Shown here piece after piece: positions 15,559 to 25,037 of a stretch of 64,000 nt of DNA. The notes beneath the pieces were generated by a model. That model searched no databases. It saw only the letters and a list, made by a program, of their open reading frames with translations, and was not told where the DNA came from. Numbering within the stretch: position 1 is the stretch's first letter; each line of letters begins with the position of its first letter. The DNA comes from Mycobacterium angelicum (GTDB lineage Bacteria > Actinomycetota > Actinomycetes > Mycobacteriales > Mycobacteriaceae). The stretch spans positions 18,040 through 82,039 of the forward strand of contig NZ_MVHE01000018.1 of assembly GCF_002086155.1 (NCBI RefSeq). The letters run 5' to 3'. Position numbers and translations under genes: made by a program.

Positions 15559-18500
15559 TCAAATCAGCCCGAGCAACCGCAGGTCAGCGACGTACTTGTC
15601 GATCAGCGCCGCGGTAAGGTGCGGAATGTCTTTGTCGGCGCCGATTTTGGCGTTCCGCACGGCGGCCCGGAACACCTCGGTGGGGGCGGGCGCACCGAGC
15701 AACGGCTGCTCTGGCTTGCGGTAGGCCTCGAGTAGCGGCAGCACCGAATGCTGACGCTGCTGGTCCGGCAACGCGCGCAGCGCGGTTTCGAACCGGCCGA
15801 GCCAATCGTCGTGATCGTCGATGCGGCGGATGTCGTGGCCGGACTCGATCAGCCAGTCCACGAACACATCCAGGGACACGCCGTCGTCGTGGGGGTTCAT
15901 TACGTCGAAGGACCGGAAACTCGGACCTGGCCCGACGGCCGTTTGCGCACCCAGCGTGGTGACCGCCTCGGCCACGAAATCGGCGGGCAGGCCGTCGTAG
16001 TGGGCCCGCGCCCGGTTGCCCTGCGGGTCGGGCGTATAGAACGACCAGGGCGCGATCCCCGTCACCAATAGGCTGATCATCAAGCGGCTGAACATGTCTG
16101 GCACGTTCAGCTGTCCCGCGTAGCGGCTGTGCGCCAGGATCATGTCCGAACGAAACACCGCGACGGGTAGTCCGCAGAGGTCATGTGCCTCGCGCAGCAG
16201 CACCTCACCGGCCCACTTGCTGTTCGCGTAACCGTTTGCGTAGCCGTCGTCCACGTGGCGGATCGCGCTGATCGCCCGGATGTCGCCGTCCTCTTCGAAC
16301 CTGTCCGGATTGATGGACATCGCCACCGCCACGGTCGACAAATAGGTGACCGGCTTGATGCGGTTGGTAATCGCAAGGCGGATCAGTTCGGCGGTGCCCA
16401 CCACGTTCGGACCGAACAACTGGTCGTAGGGCAAGACGTGATTGACCAGCGCGGCCGGGTGCACGATCACGTCGACGACGTCGGTCAGTCTGTCCCAATC
16501 CTGTTGGTCCAGACCGAGATTCGGCTCGCCGATATCACCGGCGATGACCTCCAGGTGATCGGCGGCCAACTCCTGGAAACGCTTCAATAGCTGGGCATCG
16601 CCGCTGCGGAAGACATCTTCCAATCGCCGCCAGGCCGCCTCGGCGTCGGTGCCGCGAACCAGGCAGATGAGCCGTCCACCAGTTTCGGCCAGCCGCGCCA
16701 GCCATTCCAGACACAGAAAGCGCCCGAGATAGCCGTTGGCTCCGGTCAGCAGCACCGTCTGCGGGCTACCGGTTGCCCGCGGCAGCGCCGGGGCTTCGGT
16801 GAGTGTCTTGTTGTCGATGAACTTGTCCAGGCTCAGGTCTTCGGCGTGCACCTCGGTAGCGCCCCGGCCGTGCACGGCCGCGAAGGTCGGCCGCTGGCTA
16901 CCGGAATGACGTTCGGACTCAACGTATTCGGCCAGCTGCTCCAGGTCGGTCGTCGGGCCGATGATCAGTCCCACCGGGACTTCCACATCGAAGAGGTCCT
17001 GCAACAGGTTGGAGAAGGTCAACGCCGAAAGGGAGTCGCCGCCGAGTTCGATGAATTGCGTGTCGGGTTCCGGCGGGCCACCGGCCAAACCCAACAGCGC
17101 CGCTGCGGCCTTCGCCAACGTCTCGATGACCGGGCGATCCGCGGCGCCGTCGCGCAGCGAGCGCAGTTCGGCCACCCGAGTGTCGGCAAGGTCGGCATAA
17201 AGTTGCTCGAGTCGTTCGCCGTAGTGTCCCTTCAACTTTGGCCGCAGCAGCTTGCCAACCCCGGACAGCAGCCCATTCTCGGAACTGAAGGGTTCGGTTT
17301 CGATCAGGAAATCGATCGGCAGCTCATAAGACTGCAACTGCGCGAGTTGTGCTGTCTGACGCAGGGATTCACTCAAGGCAGCCTTGAGGCCGGTGGGATT
17401 CTCGGCGAACCTGTCCAGCGCATCGACCGTCGGCACCACGACCGCCAGCAGATAGGGGCGTTCGCTGTTGCCGTATACGAAGATCTGCCGTACCAAAGCC
17501 GCGCTGGAGAAAACCGCTTCCAATTGCGCGACGGCGACGAACTCGCCCTGGGCTAACTTCAACACGTTGTTTCGCCGGTCGACGTAGACGAGCCGATCCG
17601 GCCCGATCTCGGCCATCACGTCGCCGGTGCGGTAGTAGCCGTCGGCGTCGAAAGCCTGGGCGGTGACGTCGGGACGCTTGTAGTAACCGGCCATCGACGT
17701 CAGCGACTTCACCAGCAGCTCACCGCGCGGATGAGGCTTGTCGGTATGGAAATAACCCAGCTCGGGAACATCGACAAGCTTGTAGTCGACTACCGGGGGC
17801 CGGCTCACCACGCCGTCTTTGGTCACCGCGCCGACCTCGGTCAGGCCGTAGCCGTCCATCACATGCACGTCCAGGCACGACTCGATGAAGCTTTTCATTT
17901 CGGCGGCCAACGGCGCGGTGCCGCAGAAGCTGGTCAGCACTCGCCCCCCGAGCACCCGGTCGCGCAACTCCGCTCGTGCCTCCGATTCGGCTTCGGCAAC
18001 TTCGGCGCCTTGGGTGACCAGCCGGTCGACAGCGCTTTGGTAGCGCTGGTACAGCATCTCGGCCACCCGAGGAACCAGTCCCATCTCGGTGGGCCGCACC
18101 AGGTTCCAGTCCTCGAACAATGTGGACAGATCGCTTTCCGGCACAAAATAGCTGGTGCCGCCGGCCTGGAACGCCGATGACAGCGGGATGCGCCCGCCGA
18201 GATGATTGAGCGGCATGAAGTTGACGTTGACGACGGGCACGTCTTCGTCCGCCATGAACTGGGTGGTCCAGATCTTGGCCACCATCTGCTCGGAATACAT
18301 TGCGCCCTTGGGCAATCCGGTGCTGCCGGACGTGTAGAGGATCATCGCCAGTCGCTCATCGGTTTCGCCGGTGTACATCGGCTCCGGCGCCAGCGCGCGA
18401 CCACGTTCGATGACTTCGCCGAGCGTCTCGATGGTCACCGTCATGCCCGCGGCGGCCAGCGTTGCCCTGGCGCGCTGTAGGCCCTCTCGATGGTCATCGA

Positions 18501-19041
18501 CTTCGGGCCGGTAGTCGAAGACGACGAGGCGGCGCAACCCTGTACTGCCCAGCGCGGCTGCCACGGCGACATCGAGATATCCGGCGCCAGTGGCAAGGAT
18601 CTGCGGTTCGACCTCGGCAACGATGGGTTGCAACCGCGACGCGGTGGTGTTGTGCTGCAACGGCACCGTCACCAATCCGAGATATCCGCAAACCAGATCG
18701 AGGGTGAGGTAGTCGGCGCTGGCAAACCCGACAGTGGCAACGAAATCGCCGGGGTTGGCCGGATTGACCGGGTCGCTTCGCCAGGCGCTCGCGATCGCCT
18801 GCACGTTGACCCACAGGTCGCCGTAGCTGATGGTGTCAAAGCTGGGCGCCAGCTGCGCGATGGTGCGGCCGGTGGCGCGATCCGTCGTCAGTGATCGCGC
18901 GCGCCAGCCGAGTGCGGGGCGGTCGGCGTAGCCCTTCACCAACGTCTCGATGATCTGGTTGAGCCGAAGGCCCGGCTGGCGAATAGCCGCGCGGATCGCG
19001 GCATCTGGGTTGGCGAGTCGCTCGTCCTGATGCGCGGTCAT
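15559..19041 (-). CDS. car: Carboxylic acid reductase (A-T-R), FadD9-like
   Basis: An 1,160-residue enzyme that reduces carboxylic acids to aldehydes with ATP and NADPH. The adenylation domain (to ~640) has [12 protein letters not shown] at about residue 240, DGYGLTEVG and DGYYRTGD. The thiolation domain has [10 protein letters not shown] near 667, whose Ser takes phosphopantetheine. The reductase domain starts with [19 protein letters not shown] near 765 and has the catalytic YANSKW near 938. Full length matches the family's ~1,170. ATG 19041 is near-unique. It needs a phosphopantetheinyl transferase, not seen here. The CAR stop lies 4 bp from the convergent PE stop. Physiological substrates are probably fatty or aromatic acids. 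Confidence 0.95.
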   Translation of the reverse strand: MTAHQDERLANPDAAIRAAIRQPGLRLNQIIETLVKGYADRPALGWRARSLTTDRATGRTIAQLAPSFDTISYGDLWVNVQAIASAWRSDPVNPANPGDFVATVGFASADYLTLDLVCGYLGLVTVPLQHNTTASRLQPIVAEVEPQILATGAGYLDVAVAAALGSTGLRRLVVFDYRPEVDDHREGLQRARATLAAAGMTVTIETLGEVIERGRALAPEPMYTGETDERLAMILYTSGSTGLPKGAMYSEQMVAKIWTTQFMADEDVPVVNVNFMPLNHLGGRIPLSSAFQAGGTSYFVPESDLSTLFEDWNLVRPTEMGLVPRVAEMLYQRYQSAVDRLVTQGAEVAEAESEARAELRDRVLGGRVLTSFCGTAPLAAEMKSFIESCLDVHVMDGYGLTEVGAVTKDGVVSRPPVVDYKLVDVPELGYFHTDKPHPRGELLVKSLTSMAGYYKRPDVTAQAFDADGYYRTGDVMAEIGPDRLVYVDRRNNVLKLAQGEFVAVAQLEAVFSSAALVRQIFVYGNSERPYLLAVVVPTVDALDRFAENPTGLKAALSESLRQTAQLAQLQSYELPIDFLIETEPFSSENGLLSGVGKLLRPKLKGHYGERLEQLYADLADTRVAELRSLRDGAADRPVIETLAKAAAALLGLAGGPPEPDTQFIELGGDSLSALTFSNLLQDLFDVEVPVGLIIGPTTDLEQLAEYVESERHSGSQRPTFAAVHGRGATEVHAEDLSLDKFIDNKTLTEAPALPRATGSPQTVLLTGANGYLGRFLCLEWLARLAETGGRLICLVRGTDAEAAWRRLEDVFRSGDAQLLKRFQELAADHLEVIAGDIGEPNLGLDQQDWDRLTDVVDVIVHPAALVNHVLPYDQLFGPNVVGTAELIRLAITNRIKPVTYLSTVAVAMSINPDRFEEDGDIRAISAIRHVDDGYANGYANSKWAGEVLLREAHDLCGLPVAVFRSDMILAHSRYAGQLNVPDMFSRLMISLLVTGIAPWSFYTPDPQGNRARAHYDGLPADFVAEAVTTLGAQTAVGPGPSFRSFDVMNPHDDGVSLDVFVDWLIESGHDIRRIDDHDDWLGRFETALRALPDQQRQHSVLPLLEAYRKPEQPLLGAPAPTEVFRAAVRNAKIGADKDIPHLTAALIDKYVADLRLLGLI

Positions 19042-19150
19042 GGTGCGCCTTTCGTTCGCGTCAGTCTCCAGCGCAAACCAGCCTGATGCCGCACCTCTTC
19101 CACATCAAGTGTGTGACCGTCGCCACAATTGCCGATAGCGCCGGCGAACG

Positions 19151-19906
19151 CTAGCCGACGACCTCGATCGGATCGCCGACGTTGACGGTATTGAAATACC
19201 ACGCCGCGTTGTCCGGGCTCAGGTTGATGCACCCGTGACTGACATTGGCGTACCCCTGCGAGTTCACCGACCACGGTGCCGAGTGCACGTAGACACCGCT
19301 CCAGGTGACCCGAACCGCATAGGAGGCGGTGATCAGGTAGCCGTCGGAGGAGTTCAGCGGGATGCCGATGGTCCGCGAGTCCATCACGACCGTGCGTTCT
19401 TTCGACAGCGCGGTGAAATTCCCGATCGGCGTGGGACGACTGGGCTTGCCCATCGAAGCGGGCATGGTACGCAGCACCTCTCCGTTGCGGCTGACGGTGA
19501 AGGTGTGCGCGGAGATGCTGGCGACACCGAGCAGTTCGTCGCCGGTGTCGAAGCCCTCCGTCAGTTCCTGGACGCCTACTGAAACGTGGCTGTGCGCGGG
19601 CCAGTAGTGGTCTGGAACCCATTGCACGACGTTGCTGTTGACCCACTCGAAGTGTCCGGTCATGTCGGCCGGTGAGATGACCCGGATGGTCCGTTCTGCG
19701 GCATGGCGATTGGTCACCGGCGCGGTGAACGTCACGACCACCGGGTGTGCCACGCCCACCACCGCACCGTCGGCCGGCAAAATCGAGGCAACGCCGGGAG
19801 TGGGGGTTGGGACCGGAACCGCGCCGGTAGCGGGATTACCCGAGACCGCCACGGCCATTGCCGTGATCGCAACCATAACGAATAGATAACGAACCGCTCG
19901 ACGCAT
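19151..19906 (-). CDS. ldtA: L,D-transpeptidase LdtA (LdtMt1-type)
   Basis: A 251-residue secreted enzyme that forms 3-3 crosslinks in peptidoglycan. It starts MRRAVRYLFVMVAITAMAVA, a basic n-region plus hydrophobic core (signal peptide or anchor). An Ig-like domain follows (PADGAVVGVAHPVVVTFTAP), then the YkuD catalytic domain with VYVHSAPWS and SHGCINLS, containing the catalytic Cys. The C-terminal half matches my memory of Rv0116c almost throughout, and the length is equal. A longer start at 19939 is possible but unlike that homologue. It is divergent from oxyS, as in M. tuberculosis. Confidence 0.95.
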   Translation of the reverse strand: MRRAVRYLFVMVAITAMAVAVSGNPATGAVPVPTPTPGVASILPADGAVVGVAHPVVVTFTAPVTNRHAAERTIRVISPADMTGHFEWVNSNVVQWVPDHYWPAHSHVSVGVQELTEGFDTGDELLGVASISAHTFTVSRNGEVLRTMPASMGKPSRPTPIGNFTALSKERTVVMDSRTIGIPLNSSDGYLITASYAVRVTWSGVYVHSAPWSVNSQGYANVSHGCINLSPDNAAWYFNTVNVGDPIEVVG

Positions 19907-20042
19907 GGCGTTGACCCTTCGAGATGGCGTGATCGACACAACCGCATTCTAGTGGCTGTCTACCCATTGCGGGTTGTAGCAAACAATTCTGGCCGACGGT
20001 TCCGCTTAGCTCGGAGGCCCGAAGTGCGGGCAATCCAAGTCG

Positions 20043-20071
20043 TTGCCGGTCCGGTGCCGACGCGTTAGCCT
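20043..20071 (+). promoter_or_regulatory. Sigma-A-type promoter for oxyS
   Basis: TTGCCG (20043-20048), a 17-bp spacer and TAGCCT (20066-20071) lie 44 bp before the oxyS start. The geometry is ideal; the -10 matches the mycobacterial TAnnnT form. Confidence 0.45.
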
Positions 20072-20114
20072 CAGCGAGATCGCTGCCCGACGAGAACGAC
20101 CAGGAGGCGCGCGG

Positions 20115-21056
20115 ATGCTCTTCCGCCAGCTGGAGTACTTCGTGGCCGTTGCGCAGGAGCGCCACTTCGCCCGGGCCGCCGAGAAGTGCTACGTGTCGCA
20201 ACCCGCCTTGTCGTCGGCGATCGCCAAACTCGAGCGCGAACTCAACGTCACGCTGATCAACCGTGGGCACAGCTTCGAGGGTCTGACTCCCGAGGGGGAG
20301 CGGTTGGTGGTGTGGGCCAAGCGGATTCTTGCCGAGCACGACGCGTTCAAGGCAGAGGTGCACGCGGTGCAATCCGGCATCACCGGAACACTTCGGCTGG
20401 GCGCCGTGCCGACGGCGTCCACGACGGCGTCACTGGTGCTGTCCGGGTTCTGCTCGGCGCACCCGCTGGCGAAGGTGCAGATCACTTCCCGGCTGGCCAG
20501 CACCGAGCTCTACCGGCGGCTGCGCGAGTTCGAGCTCGATGCCGTGATCGTGCATGCCACGCCCGTATACAGCGAAGTGGACCTGGTGCCGCTCTACGAA
20601 GAGCACTACGTGCTGCTGGCGCCGGCGGACATGTTGCCGCCCGGTGCATCGTCGCTGGGATGGACGGATGCCGCGCAGCTGCCGCTGGCATTGCTCACGC
20701 CGGACATGCAGGATCGCCAGGTCATCGATGCGGCCTTCGCCGACCACGACATCACGGTGCGCCCGCGGGTCGAAACCGATTCCGTCGCTTCGCTATTCGC
20801 TCAGGTCGCCACCGGAAACTCGGCGTGCATCGTTCCGCACACCTGGCTGTGGACGATGCCGATGACGGGGCCGGTCGGCCGCGAGGTGCGTGCCGTCGAA
20901 CTGGTCGAGCCGGCCCTCAAAGCCCAAATCGCCCTTGCCACAAACGCTGCCGGGCCCGGATCTCCGGTGGCTCGCGCGCTGAGCGCATCCGCGCAATCGC
21001 TGAAGTTGAACGAATTCTTCGACGCGCAGCTGCAAAGCATCACCCAGCGGCGTTAA
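20115..21056 (+). CDS. oxyS: LysR-family transcriptional regulator OxyS
   Basis: A 313-residue LysR regulator. The N-terminal winged helix-turn-helix is LFRQLEYFVAVAQERHFARAAEKCYVSQPALSSAIAKLE. The effector domain runs from ~90 to ~300 (TLRLGAVPTAS, LDAVIVH). AGGAGG at 20102-20107 supports ATG 20115. Position next to ldtA and oxcA matches Rv0117, named OxyS and linked in the literature to oxidative stress. Its place beside the oxcA/fadD7 pair suggests it may also control oxalate metabolism. Its 3' end overlaps that of oxcA by four bases, tail to tail. Confidence 0.92.
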   Translation: MLFRQLEYFVAVAQERHFARAAEKCYVSQPALSSAIAKLERELNVTLINRGHSFEGLTPEGERLVVWAKRILAEHDAFKAEVHAVQSGITGTLRLGAVPTASTTASLVLSGFCSAHPLAKVQITSRLASTELYRRLREFELDAVIVHATPVYSEVDLVPLYEEHYVLLAPADMLPPGASSLGWTDAAQLPLALLTPDMQDRQVIDAAFADHDITVRPRVETDSVASLFAQVATGNSACIVPHTWLWTMPMTGPVGREVRAVELVEPALKAQIALATNAAGPGSPVARALSASAQSLKLNEFFDAQLQSITQRR

Positions 21057-22759
21057 CCCTTGGCTGCGCTGGTGGGGTTGAGGCTCGCCAGGTGTCCGCT
21101 TTCCACCCCGGCGGCCGGGTCGAGTTCACAGTCGATGATCGCCGGACCATTGGACGCCAGCGCCTCGGTGAGCGCCGATTCCAGCTCGGCCGGGGTGCTC
21201 ACGTGATATCCCTTGCCGCCGAAGGCCTCTGCGAGCAGCTCATGGCGCGCCTGAGCATTGAGCACGGTGGGCGCCGGGTCTTTCCCGGAGGTGCCGGCAC
21301 CAGCCGGGATCTCGTCTCCCCGGTACACGCCACCGTTGTTGAGGACGAGGACCGTGACCGGCAGCCCGTAGCGGCAGATGGTTTCGATTTCCATGCCGCT
21401 GAAGCCGAATGCGCTGTCGCCCTCGATCGCGACGACCGGTCGTCCGGTTTCGACGGCAGCTGCGATGGAGTAGCCCATCCCGATGCCCATCACGCCCCAC
21501 GTTCCGGTGTCAAGGCGGTGGCGCGGCAGCTGCATGTCGATGACGTTGCGGGCCAGATCCAGCGCGTTAGCGCCTTCGTTGACGACATAGGTGTCCGGAT
21601 TACGCTGCAGCACGGTGTTAATCGCCCGAAGGGCGTTGTAGAACCGCATCGGGTGCGGGTCCTCGGCCAGCCGCTCGCGCATCTTGGCGTCGTTGCGGAC
21701 CCTGCGATCGGCGAGTTCGCGTGTCCACGCGGTGGGAGTGGCGATGTGATGGGTGCCCAGGCCGTCCAGCAGTGCTGCGAGCACCGAACCGATGTCCCCG
21801 GTCAATGGGGCCGCGATCGGTTGGTTGCTGTCGAATTCCGACGCCGCGATGTCGACCTGGATGAACTTGGCCTCGGATGACCATTGCGGCGAATCACCGT
21901 GGCCCAGTAGCCAATTCAGCCGGGCACCGACCAACAGGACCGCATCGGCCCGGGCGATCGCCAGCGACCGGGCCGCGGCCACCGACTGCGGATGCGAGTC
22001 CGGGAGCAGCCCCTTGGCCATCGACATCGGCAGGAACGGAATGCCGGTGGTCTCGATAAACTCCTGAATCACGTTGTCCGCCTGCGCATATGCGGCGCCC
22101 TTGCCGAGCACGATCAGCGGACGCTGGGCGTGGGCGAGGACATCCAGTGCGCGGTCCACCGCATCCGGTGCCGGCAGCTGGCGGGGAGCCGGGTCGACGA
22201 GGCGCCAGACGCTGTCCGCGGCCGCCTTGGCTTCCATCGCCTGGCCCAACACCTCGCCGGGGATGTCGAGATAGACACCGCCCGGGCGGCCCGAGACCGC
22301 GGTGCGAAACGCCCGGGCGATGCCGCGCCCGATGTCTTCCACGCGGCTAATCCGGTAGGCCGCCTTCACGAACGGCCGCGACGCGTTGAGCTGGTCCAGG
22401 TCCTGGTAATCGCCGCGCTGCAGGTCGACGATCGGGCGCTGGCTCGAGCCGGATATCTGGATCATCGGAAAGCAGTTGGCGGTGGCATTGGCCAGTGCGG
22501 GCAGGCCGTTGAGAAAACCCGGGCCCGACGTGGTCAGGCACACGCCGGGCCGCCCGGTGAGAAAGCCCGCCGCCGCGGCCGCATTGCCGGCCGAGGTCTC
22601 ATGCCGGAAACCGATGTAGCGAATCCCCTCGGCCTGTGCGGTGCGCGCCAGATCGGTGATCGGGATACCGACGAGCCCGTAGATGGTTTCGACATCGTTG
22701 GCCTTGAGCGCGTCCACCACCAGGTGGAAGCCGTCCGTCAGTCCCGACGACGTGGTCAT
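21053..22759 (-). CDS. oxcA: Thiamine-diphosphate enzyme, probable oxalyl-CoA decarboxylase
   Basis: A 568-residue TPP-dependent enzyme. The N-terminal PYR domain has the catalytic Glu in GFRHETSAGNAAAAAG. The C-terminal PP domain has the TPP-binding GDSAFGFSGMEIETICRYGLPVTVLVLNN (GDG-type motif, here GDS). EIPAGAGTSGKDPAP is typical of oxalyl-CoA decarboxylases. The product would be formyl-CoA from oxalyl-CoA. ATG 22759 is preferred over one five codons upstream. The enzyme is divergent from fadD7, which could make its substrate; Rv0118c is the counterpart. Acetolactate-synthase-like alternatives are less likely given the neighbour. Confidence 0.9.
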   Translation of the reverse strand: MTTSSGLTDGFHLVVDALKANDVETIYGLVGIPITDLARTAQAEGIRYIGFRHETSAGNAAAAAGFLTGRPGVCLTTSGPGFLNGLPALANATANCFPMIQISGSSQRPIVDLQRGDYQDLDQLNASRPFVKAAYRISRVEDIGRGIARAFRTAVSGRPGGVYLDIPGEVLGQAMEAKAAADSVWRLVDPAPRQLPAPDAVDRALDVLAHAQRPLIVLGKGAAYAQADNVIQEFIETTGIPFLPMSMAKGLLPDSHPQSVAAARSLAIARADAVLLVGARLNWLLGHGDSPQWSSEAKFIQVDIAASEFDSNQPIAAPLTGDIGSVLAALLDGLGTHHIATPTAWTRELADRRVRNDAKMRERLAEDPHPMRFYNALRAINTVLQRNPDTYVVNEGANALDLARNVIDMQLPRHRLDTGTWGVMGIGMGYSIAAAVETGRPVVAIEGDSAFGFSGMEIETICRYGLPVTVLVLNNGGVYRGDEIPAGAGTSGKDPAPTVLNAQARHELLAEAFGGKGYHVSTPAELESALTEALASNGPAIIDCELDPAAGVESGHLASLNPTSAAKG

Positions 22760-22894
22760 GTGGCGACTCCTCACGTGCTGGTCTGTGCTTGTTGCTCACC
22801 ACTGTTATCCGGTGGCCATTCGGTGTCCAAGACCGGGTCGCTATACGACGATTCACGGTGTCTATCGACCGTGCTCAACGGCCCTGTTCTCGCG

Positions 22895-22915
22895 TCGATA
22901 GCCATTAGCTATCGA
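22895..22915. promoter_or_regulatory. Inverted repeat between oxcA and fadD7, probable LysR operator
   Basis: TCGATAGC-N5-GCTATCGA is a perfect 8-bp-arm palindrome in the ~200-bp divergent spacer. It contains a T-N11-A LysR core. A further half-site TATCGA lies at 22863-22868. OxyS, encoded just beyond oxcA, is the obvious candidate binder; this is inference. Confidence 0.6.
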
Positions 22916-22958
22916 GCGGTAGCGGATCAGTATTGGACGAGCCGGGCCGGTTGACGGC

Positions 22959-24563
22959 ATGGTGCTACCTATGACATCTGACTCGATCACCACCGGTGCT
23001 GCCGTCGCCGAACGGACCCCGACATCGTCGAGTCCGCGCATCGCCGATCTGGTGACCGTGGCCGCGACGCGCCTGCCGCAGGCCCCCGCGCTCATCGTCA
23101 CCGCCGACCGGATCGCCATCACCTACCAGCGGTTGCTGGGCTTGGTCGATGAGCTGGCCGGACAGCTGACGCGGGCCGGCTTGATGCCCGGTGATCGGGT
23201 GGGGCTGCGCACGGCCAGCACCGCCGAATTTGTCGTCGGGCTGTTGGCGGCGTCGCGGGCGGACCTGATCGCGGTCCCGCTCGATCCGGCATTGCCGATC
23301 AGCGACCAACGTGCCCGCAGCGAGGCGGTGGGAGCCCGGGCGGTGCTCACCGACGGCACCGGTCCCGGAGACAAGGCAGAGCCGTCGGTCCACTGGTGGC
23401 CAATCGCAGTGAGCTTCGACAGCGACGGCGGTGCCCCGTCGGTCAGCCTGGACGCCGGCGCTGGACTGAAGGCGGAAGTGACCGCGCCCGAGGGCCTGCA
23501 CCCAGACGACGCCATGATCATGTTCACCGGCGGCACCACCGGGCTGCCCAAGATGGTGCCGTGGACCCACGGCAACCTCGCCGCGTCCGTGCGGGCCATC
23601 GTCGCCGGGTACCGGTTGGGCCCGCGGGACGCCACGGTCGCCGTGATGCCGCTCTATCACGGGCACGGGCTGGTCGCTGCGTTGCTGTCCAGCCTGGCTT
23701 CGGGCGGCGAGGTGTTGCTGCCCGCTCGCGGCCGGTTCTCGGCGCATACCTTCTGGGACGACATCGAGGCGGTCGGTGCCACCTGGTACACCGCGGTCCC
23801 GACGATCCACCAGATCCTGCTGGAGCGGGCCGCTGCCGAATCGTCTGCGGGCAAGAAGGCCGCACTGCGTTTCATCCGCAGCTGCAGCGCACCGCTTACC
23901 CCCGAAACCGCGCAGGCGCTGCAAGCCGAGTTTTCCGCGCCGGTGTTGTGCGCCTTCGGCATGACCGAGTCCACTCACCAGGTGTGCAGCACCGGCCTCG
24001 ACCAAGACGAAAACCCGGCCGAATCAACGGGTTTGGTTGGCCCTTCGACGGGACCCGAAATCCGGATCGCCGGTCCCGACGGCGCGCCGTTGCCGGACGG
24101 TGAGGTCGGCGAAGTGTGGCTGCGGGGCGACACCGTGGTGCGCGGTTACCTGGGTGACCCGAAGATCACCGCCGCGAACTTCACCGACGGTTGGTTGCGC
24201 ACCGGTGATCTCGGGTCGGTGTCGTCGGCCGGCCTCAGCATCCGCGGCCGGATCAAGGAACTGATCAACCGTGGCGGCGAGAAGATCTCCCCAGAACGCG
24301 TCGAGGGGATCCTGGCTACCCATCCAAACGTCATGGAGGCGGCCGTTTTCGGGATTGCGCACCGGATCTACGGTGAGGCAGTCGCCGCCGCTCTGGTGTC
24401 CCGCGGCACCGCGCCGACCCCCGAGGAGCTCACCGAGTTCTGCCGGGAACGGTTGGCGCCCTACGAGATTCCGGACAGCTTTGAGATCACGGCCGAGTTG
24501 CCGCACACCCCGAAGGGCTCACTCGACCGCCGCGCGGTGGCTCAACAGTTCGGTGGCAAGTAG
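22959..24563 (+). CDS. fadD7: Acyl-CoA synthetase FadD7, possibly oxalate-CoA ligase
   Basis: A 534-residue adenylate-forming ligase. It has MFTGGTTGLPKMVPWTHGN (P-loop), FGMTESTHQ, a YLGDPKITAANFTDGWLRTGD core and the C-terminal catalytic Lys in LPHTPKGSLDRR. The gene order with oxcA matches Rv0119. The sequence resembles the plant AAE3/yeast Pcs60 oxalyl-CoA synthetase group in my reading, and pairing with an oxalyl-CoA decarboxylase supports that over a fatty-acid role. ATG 22971 (four codons on) is an equal start candidate; neither has a clear ribosome site. Confidence 0.9.
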   Translation: MVLPMTSDSITTGAAVAERTPTSSSPRIADLVTVAATRLPQAPALIVTADRIAITYQRLLGLVDELAGQLTRAGLMPGDRVGLRTASTAEFVVGLLAASRADLIAVPLDPALPISDQRARSEAVGARAVLTDGTGPGDKAEPSVHWWPIAVSFDSDGGAPSVSLDAGAGLKAEVTAPEGLHPDDAMIMFTGGTTGLPKMVPWTHGNLAASVRAIVAGYRLGPRDATVAVMPLYHGHGLVAALLSSLASGGEVLLPARGRFSAHTFWDDIEAVGATWYTAVPTIHQILLERAAAESSAGKKAALRFIRSCSAPLTPETAQALQAEFSAPVLCAFGMTESTHQVCSTGLDQDENPAESTGLVGPSTGPEIRIAGPDGAPLPDGEVGEVWLRGDTVVRGYLGDPKITAANFTDGWLRTGDLGSVSSAGLSIRGRIKELINRGGEKISPERVEGILATHPNVMEAAVFGIAHRIYGEAVAAALVSRGTAPTPEELTEFCRERLAPYEIPDSFEITAELPHTPKGSLDRRAVAQQFGGK

Positions 24564-24566
24564 CGC

Positions 24567-25031
24567 TTACTGCGAGGCCCCCGAGCCCCAGGCGGCCCGG
24601 GCACCCGTCTCCCCGACGCGGTAGGTCTGCACCAGCGTGACCGCCGAAGCCGCGATGACGAGGACGACGACCACCAGGTGCACAGCGGATTTCACGGCAC
24701 GCCCGCGCACCTGCCGCAGCTGGACGGCGGCCAGCGCGGTCACGGTGACCACCAGCGCTGCCACGCAGTAGATTACGGTGTCGCCGAGTTCGGCATGCGT
24801 GTGGATGGCGGGCGAATTGCCGACCTTCCCGGCCAGCCATTCACCCGAGCTCGTTGTCAGCGGGGTCACGATCAGCGTCACCGCGCTCAGCACCAGAACC
24901 AGCCAGATGAGCCGGCTGCGCGCCGCGGGCCACACCGCGCACAGGATCGCCAGGATCGCGGTCAATGGTCCCAGCACTACGACGAAATGATTGAACAGGA
25001 TGTGGGCCGGAAGGCCGTCGATCGTCGACAT
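24567..25031 (-). CDS. Small membrane protein, DUF2231-like
   Basis: A 154-residue protein with four membrane helices (about residues 12-34, 40-58, 82-103, 112-133). The start IDGLPAHILFNHFVVVLGPLTAI, with its conserved Pro-His/His pattern, is characteristic of DUF2231 proteins, some of which are haem- or redox-linked. The function is unknown. The ATG lies 6 bp after the fusA2 stop, so it is probably co-transcribed with fusA2. I do not recall it beside fusA2 in M. tuberculosis. Confidence 0.75.
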   Translation of the reverse strand: MSTIDGLPAHILFNHFVVVLGPLTAILAILCAVWPAARSRLIWLVLVLSAVTLIVTPLTTSSGEWLAGKVGNSPAIHTHAELGDTVIYCVAALVVTVTALAAVQLRQVRGRAVKSAVHLVVVVLVIAASAVTLVQTYRVGETGARAAWGSGASQ

Positions 25032-25037
25032 GGATTC

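Noticed and set aside
20186..21880. 564-codon plus-strand ORF
   Set aside because: It crosses the oxyS 3' end and runs antisense to oxcA; no domain is visible.
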